From an uncultured Adlercreutzia sp. (GTDB taxonomy: Bacteria; Actinomycetota; Coriobacteriia; Coriobacteriales; Eggerthellaceae): a stretch of 64,000 nt of DNA. A program made the position numbers and the translations under genes. Shown here piece after piece: positions 8,693 to 17,068 of this stretch. The stretch spans positions 1-64,000 of the forward strand of contig CAJUSP010000006.1 in assembly GCA_910589165.1 (NCBI GenBank). The letters are read 5' to 3'. Every line of letters starts with the position of its first letter. Position 1 is the first letter of the stretch. The notes below the pieces were generated by a model that did not search any database, was not told the DNA's origin, and saw only the letters and a program-made list of their open reading frames with translations.

Positions 8693-9811
8693 CTACAGAT
8701 ACAGCATGGACAGATAGGCGAACAGCTCCTTATCGGTGGCCGCATCCATGGACAGCGCCTTGCGAGCATTGGCAAGACGGTTACGCAGCGAGTTGGGATG
8801 TTGACAGAGCATCGCGGCCGTTTGGTTGATATCGCCCCCGCAGTCGACGTAGGCGGCCATGCTCGCCACCAAGTCTCCTTTGTGCGCTTCGTCCCAAGCC
8901 GCAAGCTGTCCGAGCCCCGCCGCGCAGGCGCGCTGCCCGAGCGCGCTTGAGGCCACAACCGCCTGGAAGCCAGCACGACCCATGCGCGTCCACGGCTTTT
9001 CCGTAACGCCATCGGCCTCCGCTTGCCGGCAAGCGGCCCGGGCCTCGACGAGGGCCGTGGGCACCAAGTCAGACGGCAAGACCTCCGACAGCCCCACATA
9101 ACTCCTCGACCCAAAGCCCGCAACAAGCGAGGCCGCCTCCCCCTCGGAAAAGAGCTGACCATCGTCGGACCCTGAGAGAAGCACCATGATGCCCTCCTCG
9201 AACCGCGCGATCAGCCGAGCGGGAACACTGTCAAGCACCGTCGATAGGTGGCTCTTAAAGGCGCTGGCCACCAGCTTGTCTCCCTCACCGAGGGACAGCA
9301 TAGCCGCCTGCACGAAACCGCCCTCCGCAGGCAGCACCTCGCGCAAAGCCCGGCGCGCGCTCTCTCCGTCAGGCGTGTCCATAAGCGCACGCACGACACT
9401 TTCGAGTCGATCCTCGCGGGCATCTTCGGCAATAAGCGCCCTGGCCTCGGAGATAATCTGCTCGATTAAGCCCGAACCATAGCGGTACAGGGGAATGCAT
9501 CGACGGCGGCTCTCGGCCACGACAGCCTCCGAGGGCGTATAGGGCAAGGTGTCTTTCACGAAAACGCAGGCGATATCGCGCTGGAACAGCGCGCGGATGG
9601 CCTCATCGACAACCTCTTTGCGACCGCCCGAAAACCCAAGCGAGGTGAAGACGGCGTCCCCGGGAACGAATGCCTGGTAGTCGCCCGTCAAGGGCTCGGC
9701 ATCCATGACCGCCACTTCGCGCACCGGACGATCCAGCCATTCCCGATGCACCGAGAGCGGCACCAACGCGCCCAGCGTCGACAACGTTGTCATGTCCTTC
9801 ACGTCGATCAT
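8693..9811 (-). CDS. PucR family transcriptional regulator
   Basis: 372 residues. The N-terminal PucR-type sensing domain covers roughly residues 5-130 (GDAVFTSLGFSGGRKEVVDEAI, FVKDTLPYTPSEAVVAESRR). The C-terminus has the PucR helix-turn-helix (GDINQTAAMLCQHPNSLRNRLANARKAL). Family members respond to purine or amino-acid catabolites and usually act on adjacent genes. Start at 9811 with GAAAGGG at 7-base spacing. It is oriented toward the aminotransferase operon, so it is the likely regulator of 8549-5217. Confidence 0.85.
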   Translation of the reverse strand: MIDVKDMTTLSTLGALVPLSVHREWLDRPVREVAVMDAEPLTGDYQAFVPGDAVFTSLGFSGGRKEVVDEAIRALFQRDIACVFVKDTLPYTPSEAVVAESRRRCIPLYRYGSGLIEQIISEARALIAEDAREDRLESVVRALMDTPDGESARRALREVLPAEGGFVQAAMLSLGEGDKLVASAFKSHLSTVLDSVPARLIARFEEGIMVLLSGSDDGQLFSEGEAASLVAGFGSRSYVGLSEVLPSDLVPTALVEARAACRQAEADGVTEKPWTRMGRAGFQAVVASSALGQRACAAGLGQLAAWDEAHKGDLVASMAAYVDCGGDINQTAAMLCQHPNSLRNRLANARKALSMDAATDKELFAYLSMLYL

Positions 9812-9925
9812 AGCGATACCCTTTCTTTCCTGCTCCATTTTACTCCTCGAAGTTTCGACTGAGCAGACAGCTCATCCAACGAGCGTCCATCCTGCGGCGC
9901 GCACAGGCGCAGTCGGGCGTCGGCG

Positions 9926-9956
9926 ATGAGACAGGTCAGACGGTCGGCCGTCTCAT
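9926..9956 (+). repeat. ~31-bp palindromic intergenic repeat, forward copy
   Basis: Same structure as 5145-5175 (ATGAGAC...GTCTCAT outside, AGACGG/CCGTCT inside, TCGG loop), differing only at the two variable bases after ATGAGAC. It lies between the divergent PucR-like and histidine kinase genes. Confidence 0.85.
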
Positions 9957-10051
9957 CGAGACGAGACGCCGCCATCGACCGCTTGTTGATTGTTTGTCCG
10001 TTCCCGCAGTTCGGGGCGGGGCTGCTCTAGAACGGGCGGGTCCTCCCATTG

Positions 10052-10057
10052 TATAAT
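10052..10057 (+). promoter_or_regulatory. Candidate -10 box for the hybrid kinase gene
   Basis: A perfect TATAAT 31 bases before the TTG start at 10088, in otherwise GC-rich DNA. No good -35 is present at 17 bases, so activation by a regulator or an extended -10 is possible. Confidence 0.55.
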
Positions 10058-10087
10058 GCCCGTGAACCATACCCGGGAAGGACGAAC

Positions 10088-12283
10088 TTGACAGAGCCGG
10101 CTCAGAAGAAGCACTTTGCCACCTGGACGCTTGCCGTCCTTCTCATCTTTATCGCCATGGTGGCGGGCATTTTTGCCATTGCCCAGAAAACCTCGCAGGA
10201 AATGTCGGACTCGGCCATCCAGAGCCTGAACGAGAACCTCGAGCTGATGAAGAACACCGTCGACGGCATCATCAACAGCGAGGTGGATTTCCAAGAGCTC
10301 ATCGGCGAGGAAATCTCGCGGTCGGACGACCCGGACGCCTACATTCAGGATCTCCACGCCAGCGACGCCATCGCCAAGATTTCCGTCGTCATGGAGGGCC
10401 AGGCCGAGGGCATCTCCAGCAACGGCGAGCCGTTCTCACCCGACAGCCTCGACTTCTCGGCCGGGGGCACCATCCAGGGCAACCCGGTCTCGCAGTCTTT
10501 CGTCAACGACACCGGCACCTGGGCCTACACCATCGCCAGCCCGCTCATGCGCGACGGCGCGGAAATCGGCACCCTGTACGTGGAGTACGTCTACGACACC
10601 ATCGCCAACGCCCTGCCGAAGAACTTCTACAACAACCAGGCCGTGTTCTACCTGATGGACTCCGCCAACGAGCGCTTCGTGCTGAAGCCCGACGGCCTGG
10701 GCGACCGCGAGGCGGGCCACCTCAACCTTGAGGACTTCTACCGCGCGAACAACATTACCAGCGAGGCCATCATCGCCATGGTGCGCCAGGGCATCGAAGA
10801 GGGCCACAATGTGCTGTTCTCCCACGAGGTTCAGGGGCGCGAGTCGCTCTGCTTCCTGTGGCCCGTCAACGGCGGCACCGATTTCATGATCGGGTATGTG
10901 CCCATGGATGCCATCCAGAAGGAGGCCCACACGGTGAACGACGCCATCGTCGCCGTCACGGCCATCACCTTCCTGGCCATTGCCCTGTGCGTGGCGCTGT
11001 ACGCCCACAACCGTCGCAAGCAGCGGCAGGTGCAGCGCGAGCGCGAGGCAGAACGGGCGCGCCATCAGGAGGAACTGGCCCACGCCCTGCGCGATGCCGA
11101 GGTGGCCAACGAGTCGAAGTCGGCCTTCCTGGCCAACATGTCCCACGACATCCGCACGCCCATGAACGCCGTCATCGGCTTCACCACGCTGCTGATGAAG
11201 GAGGCGGACAATCCCGAGAAGGTGCGGGAATGCGCCAGCCGCATCATCGCCTCGGGCAATCACCTGCTCGACCTCATCAACGACGTGCTGGATATTTCGA
11301 AGATCGAAAGCGGCAAGGCCACCATCACCCTGGCCGAGTTCGATCTGGCCGACTCGCTGCACGCCATCGAGGCCATCGTGACGCCTCTGGCCGAGGCGAA
11401 GCACCAGACCCTGCACACCGAAGTGTCTGGCATCGACCACGAGCGCTTCATCGGCGATGAGACCCACCTGAACCAGGTGCTCATCAACCTGCTTTCCAAC
11501 GCCGTGAAGTACACACCCGACGGCGGCACCATCCACCTGCGCTTCCTGGGCGGCCCGGTGCACGCCAGCCAGTACCAACCCCTCACCATCGAGGTAGAGG
11601 ACACCGGCTACGGCATGACGCCCGAATTCCTCGAGCACGTCTTCGACTCGTTCACCCGCGCCGAGGACAGCACCACCAACAAGATCCAAGGCACCGGGCT
11701 GGGGCTTTCCATCACGAAGAGCCTGGTGGAGCTCATGGGCGGCAGCATCGAGGTAACCAGCGAGGTGGGCGTAGGCTCGCTCTTCCGCGTGCGCCTAGAA
11801 CTGCAGGTGGCCGAGGAGGATGCCGACGGCGCGACCGAATCGCCCGACAAGGGCCGCGCAGCCGAAGCGGACAGCGCCGCTTATGCCGATGCCCTGCAGG
11901 GCAAGCACTTCCTGGCCGCCGAAGACAACGCTTTCAACGCCCTGCTGCTGGAAGAGCTGCTGGAGCTTGAGGGCGCCACTGTGGAAATTGCCGACAACGG
12001 GCAGCTGGCCGTCGAGCGCATGCAGCAGGCCACGCCCGGCGAGTTTGACGCCATTCTCATGGACGTGCAAATGCCCGTGATGAACGGCCACGACGCCACC
12101 CGCGCCATTCGGCAGCTGCCCCGCGAAGATGCGAAACGCCTGCTCATCATTGCCATGACCGCCGATGCCTTCGTGGAAGACGAGCGCGCCGCCCTGGCCG
12201 CCGGCATGAACTACCATATCGCCAAGCCCATCAACATCGACGAGCTGAAGCGCGTCGTGTTCGAGTTCGACCATCAAGCGTAG
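10088..12283 (+). CDS. Hybrid sensor histidine kinase with receiver domain
   Basis: 731 residues. A membrane segment near residues 10-33, a long extracytoplasmic sensor region, a second membrane segment near 290-310 and a charged coiled coil are followed by HisKA with the phospho-acceptor His near residue 353 (NMSHDIRTPMNAVIGFT). Then come HATPase boxes (NLLSNAVKYT, VEDTGYGM, GTGLGLSI) and a C-terminal receiver with the phospho-acceptor Asp near 658 (LMDVQMPVMNGHDATRAIR). There is no output domain. The start is TTG at 10088 behind GGAAGGA; an upstream TTG overlaps the -10 box. The solute-binding lipoprotein gene follows 18 bases later, suggesting one sensory unit. Confidence 0.9.
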   Translation: MTEPAQKKHFATWTLAVLLIFIAMVAGIFAIAQKTSQEMSDSAIQSLNENLELMKNTVDGIINSEVDFQELIGEEISRSDDPDAYIQDLHASDAIAKISVVMEGQAEGISSNGEPFSPDSLDFSAGGTIQGNPVSQSFVNDTGTWAYTIASPLMRDGAEIGTLYVEYVYDTIANALPKNFYNNQAVFYLMDSANERFVLKPDGLGDREAGHLNLEDFYRANNITSEAIIAMVRQGIEEGHNVLFSHEVQGRESLCFLWPVNGGTDFMIGYVPMDAIQKEAHTVNDAIVAVTAITFLAIALCVALYAHNRRKQRQVQREREAERARHQEELAHALRDAEVANESKSAFLANMSHDIRTPMNAVIGFTTLLMKEADNPEKVRECASRIIASGNHLLDLINDVLDISKIESGKATITLAEFDLADSLHAIEAIVTPLAEAKHQTLHTEVSGIDHERFIGDETHLNQVLINLLSNAVKYTPDGGTIHLRFLGGPVHASQYQPLTIEVEDTGYGMTPEFLEHVFDSFTRAEDSTTNKIQGTGLGLSITKSLVELMGGSIEVTSEVGVGSLFRVRLELQVAEEDADGATESPDKGRAAEADSAAYADALQGKHFLAAEDNAFNALLLEELLELEGATVEIADNGQLAVERMQQATPGEFDAILMDVQMPVMNGHDATRAIRQLPREDAKRLLIIAMTADAFVEDERAALAAGMNYHIAKPINIDELKRVVFEFDHQA

Positions 12284-12301
12284 AACGAGGGGGATTCACC
12301 T

Positions 12302-13651
12302 ATGAAAACACCGCAGAAGACGACTGCCCTGAAGCCGCGGCGCACCCGACGGGCGGTGGCGCTCATTGCCTCGGGCGCCCTGGTGCTCACCCTGTGCGCC
12401 GGCTGCGGCAGCACTGCCGACGAGCCGGTCAACCTAGCCGTCCAGTCAGGCGACGAGGCCACGTCGGTCTCGTTCTTCTCCCCCATGGAGAAGGTAAGCG
12501 CCGATTCCGAGAACACGGCCCGGACCGCCAGCGACCTGACCATGGCCATGGCCGAGGACCAGCTGGGGCTGACCGTGTCCTACCAAACCTACACGGCCGA
12601 GAACTACCAGGACAAAACCTATGACGACGTGTGTCTGGAGCGCGCCCGCAACAACCGCGACGATATGTACCTGCTGAACACCGACGCCATTGTGGCCCTG
12701 GGCAAGGAAGGCAAGCTGGCTGACCTGTCGTCGTTGGAATGCGCGAAGAACCTGCGCGAGGTGGTGAAGACCGCCAACACCATCGACGGCAAGCTGGTGG
12801 CCATTCCGCAGGAGGTGGTGGCCTACGGCCTGTTCATCAACGAGGACATTTTCAAAGAGTGCGGGCTTTCGCTGCCGAACACCCCCGAGGAATTCCTCGA
12901 GTGCTGCCGCGTGCTGAAGGAGCACGGCTACGACACCCCCGTGGGCGCCAACCGCTGGTGGCTCGAGACCTTCGTGTTCGCCCAGGCCTACGCCGACCTG
13001 TACAACGGCGGCGACATCGAGGCCGAGGTGGCCGCACTGAACTCCGGGGAGAAGAAGTACAGCGACTACATGCGCGGCGGCTTCGAGTTCTTGAAGCAGC
13101 TGATGGATGCCGGCTACATCGATGCCGAAAACGCACTGGTCAGCGAGGCTTTCGAAGGCAAGGGGGAGGGCGCCGAATTCATGGCCGGCGAATGCCCCAT
13201 CGTCATGGCGTACTGGGGCGCGGCCAACACCGACACCGCCTACGGCAACCCCAGCTTCAACCTGGAGGTCATCGGCTTCCCCAGCTCGCACGGCCAGATG
13301 CCCGTGCTGTCCATGACCGGCTTCGCCGTGGGCGAGGAATCGGCCAACAAGGAAGAGGCACTTGCGGTGATGGACGTCATTCTCTCCGACGAGGCGCTGC
13401 AGCTGTACACCGAGACCAACCGCGTGATCTCGCCGTCGAAGAACATCAAGGTAGACTGCATCGATGCCTTAAAGCCGCTGAACCAGAAGGTGGAGGATGA
13501 GATTTACGTACTGGCCTCCAACGCCAGCATGAATGTGGAGCAGTGGGGCAACGTCTGCCTCATTGTGCGCGACCTGCTGGCCGGCGCCTCGGTCGATGAG
13601 TGCATGGCCGCCCTGGACGCCCTGCAGGAAGAGGCCATCGCCGCTCAGTAG
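12302..13651 (+). CDS. Extracellular solute-binding lipoprotein (family 1)
   Basis: 449 residues. It has a basic start, a hydrophobic signal and the lipobox LCAGC (Cys near residue 35), then a carbohydrate-type (family 1) binding-protein fold (IPQEVVAYGLFINEDIFKECG, YDTPVGANRWW, GECPIVMAYWGAAN). It should be anchored outside the membrane. No permease or ATPase lies beside it; its only neighbour is the membrane histidine kinase upstream. I infer a ligand-presenting partner for that kinase rather than a transporter part. The ligand is unknown. Confidence 0.87.
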   Translation: MKTPQKTTALKPRRTRRAVALIASGALVLTLCAGCGSTADEPVNLAVQSGDEATSVSFFSPMEKVSADSENTARTASDLTMAMAEDQLGLTVSYQTYTAENYQDKTYDDVCLERARNNRDDMYLLNTDAIVALGKEGKLADLSSLECAKNLREVVKTANTIDGKLVAIPQEVVAYGLFINEDIFKECGLSLPNTPEEFLECCRVLKEHGYDTPVGANRWWLETFVFAQAYADLYNGGDIEAEVAALNSGEKKYSDYMRGGFEFLKQLMDAGYIDAENALVSEAFEGKGEGAEFMAGECPIVMAYWGAANTDTAYGNPSFNLEVIGFPSSHGQMPVLSMTGFAVGEESANKEEALAVMDVILSDEALQLYTETNRVISPSKNIKVDCIDALKPLNQKVEDEIYVLASNASMNVEQWGNVCLIVRDLLAGASVDECMAALDALQEEAIAAQ

Positions 13652-13671
13652 GCGTCTGCCGCGGAAACAGA

Positions 13672-13754
13672 ATGAGACGGCCAACCGTCTGACTTGTCTC
13701 ATTCCCCCGTATCTCCCAGCCCAATGAGACAAGTCAGACGGTTGGCCGTCTCAG
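13672..13754. repeat. Head-to-head pair of palindromic repeats forming a long inverted repeat
   Basis: A reverse copy at 13672-13702 and a forward copy at 13724-13754 are exact reverse complements over 30 bases, with a 21-base spacer. Each copy can form its own hairpin, or the pair can form one long stem. It lies 20 bases beyond the solute-binding protein stop and probably acts as a transcription end or mRNA stabiliser for the kinase operon. Confidence 0.85.
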
Positions 13755-13849
13755 TCTTCCACCCTCATTCCCTCCCCACAAAGCTCAGCCGCCGTGCTAT
13801 AGTGGCCGCAAAGCTTCAAACACCGCTTAATTGAACTAAGGAGCTTTTC

Positions 13850-14296
13850 ATGGTTACCACTGAAGTGGCTTTCTCGCGCACCACCTGGGAGCTTTCCCGC
13901 ACGTTCAAAGACGAGCTGTACGAACTGGGCCGACGCATGCCCATGGAACTGGTGCGCCTCTACGTGTACGACGGCGCTCGCAGCCCGCGCGTACACACCT
14001 CCTGCTACGACCGCATCGACGAGCTGCGTCGCCTGCGCACCCGCGCCATTCTGCGCGAGATGGACGCCATCGAGGCCCAAGCCGAGGCATGGCTGGCCGC
14101 CCATCCCTCCGAGGCCGCCCGCATCGCCGCCAACGAAGGCCGTACCGTGGCCACGCCCGCCATGCTGCTGGGCTCCGCCGTGGTCAACGGCACGAGCAAT
14201 GCCCTCAGCTTCACCGCCGACACCTACGCCATCGCTCCCAACTTGCGCATCTACGAGCTGTTCTCGTGGTACATCGGCAGCGAACCCTACGCCTAA
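13850..14296 (+). CDS. Hypothetical protein
   Basis: 148 residues, no signal or membrane segment, arginine- and alanine-rich helices (DRIDELRRLRTRAILREMDAIEAQAEAWLAAHPSEAARIAA) followed by a mixed C-terminus. AAGGAGC precedes the ATG, and a TATAGT box at 13798-13803 could be its -10. I do not recognise the family. The neighbours (ferritin-like protein downstream after 173 bases) give no clear hint. Confidence 0.7.
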   Translation: MVTTEVAFSRTTWELSRTFKDELYELGRRMPMELVRLYVYDGARSPRVHTSCYDRIDELRRLRTRAILREMDAIEAQAEAWLAAHPSEAARIAANEGRTVATPAMLLGSAVVNGTSNALSFTADTYAIAPNLRIYELFSWYIGSEPYA

Positions 14297-14469
14297 GCAA
14301 GATTCCAAACGCCCCCTTTCGAAGCGCCTACAGAACGGTAGCAGGGCGCCGCGCGCGCTCGCCGCATGGCAGTCGGCTCGCCTAGGATGATCGCCAACGT
14401 CACCGGATCGCCCGCGCACTGCGCCTCGCGTCCGAGGACCTGCCCGCCAAGCTGTTGAAAGGAGCGATC

Positions 14470-14790
14470 ATGGCCATTCTTTCCAACCCGTTCGTTATGG
14501 AAGTTCCGCGCAAGCTGACTGACGAGGAGCTCATCAACGCCATCCGCCAGGATATCGTCGGCGAGCTGGAGGCCATCCACGAGTACGACGCCCACATTCA
14601 GGCCACCGACAACGAGGACGCGAAAAAGGTACTCGCCGACATTCGCGACGAGGAACGCGAGCATATGGGCGAGCTCATGGAGCTACTGGAGCGCCTGGCC
14701 CCCGACGAGCGCGCCCTGAACGACGAGGGTCGCGAGGAAGTGCGCGAGATGCTCGACAAGAAGCCGGCTAAGAAGAGCGCGAAGAAGTAG
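14470..14790 (+). CDS. Ferritin-like protein of the encapsulated-ferritin type
   Basis: 106 residues. The sequence LTDEELINAIRQDIVGELEAI then ATDNEDAKKVLADIRDEEREH matches short ferritin-like proteins that bind iron as ring-forming dimers and are usually packaged in, or fused to, encapsulin shells. Putative ligands are the Glu residues of the first helix and the ExxH of EREH. It ends in a lysine/alanine tail (KKPAKKSAKK). AAAGGAG precedes 14470. No encapsulin gene is visible in this window, which is odd for the family. Confidence 0.7.
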   Translation: MAILSNPFVMEVPRKLTDEELINAIRQDIVGELEAIHEYDAHIQATDNEDAKKVLADIRDEEREHMGELMELLERLAPDERALNDEGREEVREMLDKKPAKKSAKK

Positions 14791-14798
14791 CTACGGCT

Positions 14799-15467
14799 CT
14801 AAATTCCCAGGTAATCAGCCAACCCCGTCAGCGAGCTGAACTCGAGGGCGGGGTTTTCCTTTGCCAGCACCTCGCGGGGGAACATGCCCCACAGCGCCGC
14901 CACCGTGGTGCAGCCGGCGCCGTTGCCCGCCTGCATGTCGAAGGGGCTGTCGCCGATGTAGAAGCACGCTTCGGGGGCGAGCCCCAGCAACTCGGCGCCG
15001 CGGCGCACCGGACCGGGCTCAGGCTTGTGCTCGGGCCAGTCGTCGGGGCCTATGACCACGGGGAAGAACTCGGCGATGCCGCTCATTTCCAGCCCGCGAA
15101 CCGCCAGCTCGTGGCGCTTCGAGGTGACCACGCCCAGGGCCAGCCCCGCATTGCGGAACCGCTCGAGCGCCGCGCGGGTGTCGGGGAAGGGGGCGATGTT
15201 CTCATCGTGCACCGTCACATTGTGGGCCTGGTACAGGTCGAACCATTCGGCCCCTTGCGCCTCGTCGCCACCGGCAAAGCCCACCAGCTGGTCAATCAGC
15301 GGCGTGCCGACGCCGGCCATCAGCTGCTCGTCGGTCAGGCCCAGCCCAGCCGCCTCATTCAGCGTGTACTTCATAGAACTCAGCACGATCTCGTAGGTGT
15401 CCAGCAGCGTACCGTCCAAATCGAACAGCAGCCCCTTCACGTTCTCAGCCACACCATCAGCGCCCAT
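14799..15467 (-). CDS. HAD family phosphatase (Gph/PpaX-like)
   Basis: 222 residues. HAD motif I is FDLDGTLLDT, motif II VVTSKR, motif III in EHKPEPGPVRRGAELL and motif IV IGDSPFDMQAGNGAG. The cap between residues about 25-95 is helical, as in phosphoglycolate phosphatase and pyrophosphatase PpaX. It hydrolyses a small phosphate ester in the cytoplasm; the substrate is not readable. It is convergent with the ferritin-like gene, ending 8 bases from it. Confidence 0.85.
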   Translation of the reverse strand: MGADGVAENVKGLLFDLDGTLLDTYEIVLSSMKYTLNEAAGLGLTDEQLMAGVGTPLIDQLVGFAGGDEAQGAEWFDLYQAHNVTVHDENIAPFPDTRAALERFRNAGLALGVVTSKRHELAVRGLEMSGIAEFFPVVIGPDDWPEHKPEPGPVRRGAELLGLAPEACFYIGDSPFDMQAGNGAGCTTVAALWGMFPREVLAKENPALEFSSLTGLADYLGI

Positions 15468-15631
15468 CGCGATGCCTTCCTACTCCGGCGCCGCTGCCTC
15501 GGCGCGTCCAGAAAAGATATGCCGCCTATTATGACAAAAATCCCGTCATTTTTGGTCCCTTTCCTCTTCCCGCTCCGCTACGATGGCGAAAGGACGTCGA
15601 ACCATTCGTACCCATCCCAGGAGCAGCCATC

Positions 15632-16105
15632 ATGAGCAAGCAATGTACCCGTTTCGCAAAGCGCAACAGCACACCCCGCAGTCCCTTGCGTTGTGCGTAC
15701 AAGTCGCCGTTCTTGGCTTCATTGCTTCTTGCCGCAGTGCTCGCTATCGGCTGCCTAACCTGCGCTGGCTGTGCCTCCGACGACGGCAGCCCCCAAAGCG
15801 ACGGTGCCGGATACGAAGTCATCGAATGCCCCGCGAGCGTCTCCGAGCTTGAATTCCGCAACGACCACGCCCTGGAAGAGCACTTCGAAAAGCACGGCGA
15901 CGAAATGGGTTGTGCTACCGCCGACGAATACGTCGCCCGCGCCAACGCCGTCATCGCGCACCCCGAAGCGCTTCACAAGCTGCAAGCGGAAGACGGCGAC
16001 GACCTCTACTTCCTGGAAGACACCGGCGAGTTCGTTGTCGTGTCCCCCAAGGGTTTCATCCGCACCTACTTCATAACCGACCGCGACTACTACGACCGCC
16101 AGTAG
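15632..16105 (+). CDS. Lipoprotein with nuclease-toxin-like C-terminal domain
   Basis: 157 residues. A basic N-terminus and a hydrophobic signal end in the lipobox LTCAGC (Cys near residue 47). The C-terminal 90 residues (HFEKHGDEMG, ATADEYVARANAVI, DDLYFLEDTGEFVVVSP, GFIRTYFITD) resemble the barnase/EndoU/colicin-like RNase toxins found at the ends of CdiA and phage proteins: a His near the start of the domain and an IRTYF strand at the end. GGAG lies at normal spacing. The domain call is my reading and not certain. No immunity gene is evident. Confidence 0.65.
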   Translation: MSKQCTRFAKRNSTPRSPLRCAYKSPFLASLLLAAVLAIGCLTCAGCASDDGSPQSDGAGYEVIECPASVSELEFRNDHALEEHFEKHGDEMGCATADEYVARANAVIAHPEALHKLQAEDGDDLYFLEDTGEFVVVSPKGFIRTYFITDRDYYDRQ

Positions 16106-16221
16106 CCCGCTTTTGCGCACTCCACCCTCCGGCCCAATCAGCGACTGAACCCCATTTGACAGTTCCCCAACCTGGGTCGAACGCTCCACGCGGCGCTGTT
16201 GGCACGCGCTACCATGGCTTC

Positions 16222-16941
16222 ATGATTTACATTACCGGCGACATACACGGCGACTTCCGCGACCTCATCGCGTTCAGCGAGCGGCATGAGCTCACCGCCG
16301 ACGATATCATTATTATTCTGGGAGATGTGGGCGCCAACTTCTACCTGCACGGCCGCGACCGCCAAACAAAGAAGAAGGCGGCGCGCATTCCCGCTACGCT
16401 GTTCTGCCTGCACGGCAACCACGAGGCGCGTCCCCAGTCGCTGCCCGAGCTGTACCGCGAGGAAACCTGGCACGGCGGCACCGTGTTCGTGGAAGACGCG
16501 TGGCCAAACCTCCTGTTCGCGAAGGACGGCGAAGTGTACGATTTCGATGGGTTCTCCACCATCGCCATCGGGGGTGCCTACAGCATCGACGCGGAATGGC
16601 GCGTGCGCGAGGGCCTGCCATGGTTTCCCGACGAGCAGCCCGACGATGCGGTGAAGGCCCGCGTGGAGGCAGCCCTGGCAGCCCGCGACTGGCAAATAGA
16701 CGTGGTGCTGTCCCACACGTGCCCCGCTAAGTACACACCGGTGGAGGCCTATTTCGAAGGGATCGACCAAAGTAAGGTGGACAAAAGCACGGAGAACTGG
16801 CTGGACAACCTTGAAGACCGGCTCCACTACCAGCGTTGGTACTGCGGCCATTGGCACCTCAACAAGCACATCGACCGCATGGATTTCCTCTTCGACGACG
16901 TAGAGGAATTCGCCGCCGGCCTCATGCCATTCGATGTTTAA
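16222..16941 (+). CDS. Metallophosphoesterase
   Basis: 239 residues. Calcineurin-like metal-binding motifs are in order: GDIHGDF near the N-terminus, ILGDVGANF, LHGNHEARP, VVLSHTCP and CGHWHLNKHI. The enzyme hydrolyses phosphoesters in the cytoplasm; the substrate is unknown. The start at 16222 gives the canonical MIYITGDIHGD beginning, although no ribosome site is obvious. The frame is open further upstream only because it runs antisense-free through the previous gene's tail. It overlaps nothing and is followed by the Fic gene. Confidence 0.85.
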   Translation: MIYITGDIHGDFRDLIAFSERHELTADDIIIILGDVGANFYLHGRDRQTKKKAARIPATLFCLHGNHEARPQSLPELYREETWHGGTVFVEDAWPNLLFAKDGEVYDFDGFSTIAIGGAYSIDAEWRVREGLPWFPDEQPDDAVKARVEAALAARDWQIDVVLSHTCPAKYTPVEAYFEGIDQSKVDKSTENWLDNLEDRLHYQRWYCGHWHLNKHIDRMDFLFDDVEEFAAGLMPFDV

Positions 16942-17004
16942 AATCCCCGCCAATCCGCCGCAAGATTCTCGTCCCCCCTCTTGGCTTCCGTTCTTTCTGA
17001 TAAG

Positions 17005-17040
17005 ATTAGCGGAAGTGAAACTAATTTCACTTCCGCTAAT
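17005..17040. promoter_or_regulatory. 36-bp inverted repeat upstream of fic-type gene (operator candidate)
   Basis: Perfect 16-base arms (ATTAGCGGAAGTGAAA and its complement) flank the spacer CTAA, 28 bases before the Fic start. Within each arm ATTAG...CTAAT repeats the symmetry. The Fic protein itself ends in a winged-helix-like segment, so autorepression through this site is likely. Confidence 0.8.
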
Positions 17041-17068
17041 CTGGGAACAAGGAAGCGAGCTTAACCGA

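Noticed and set aside
13672..13754. CRISPR array
   Set aside because: Only two copies, opposite orientation, and the same unit occurs singly elsewhere; no cas genes are in the window.
14297..14469. An encapsulin or second cargo gene next to the ferritin-like gene
   Set aside because: No frame with encapsulin motifs exists on either side within the window.
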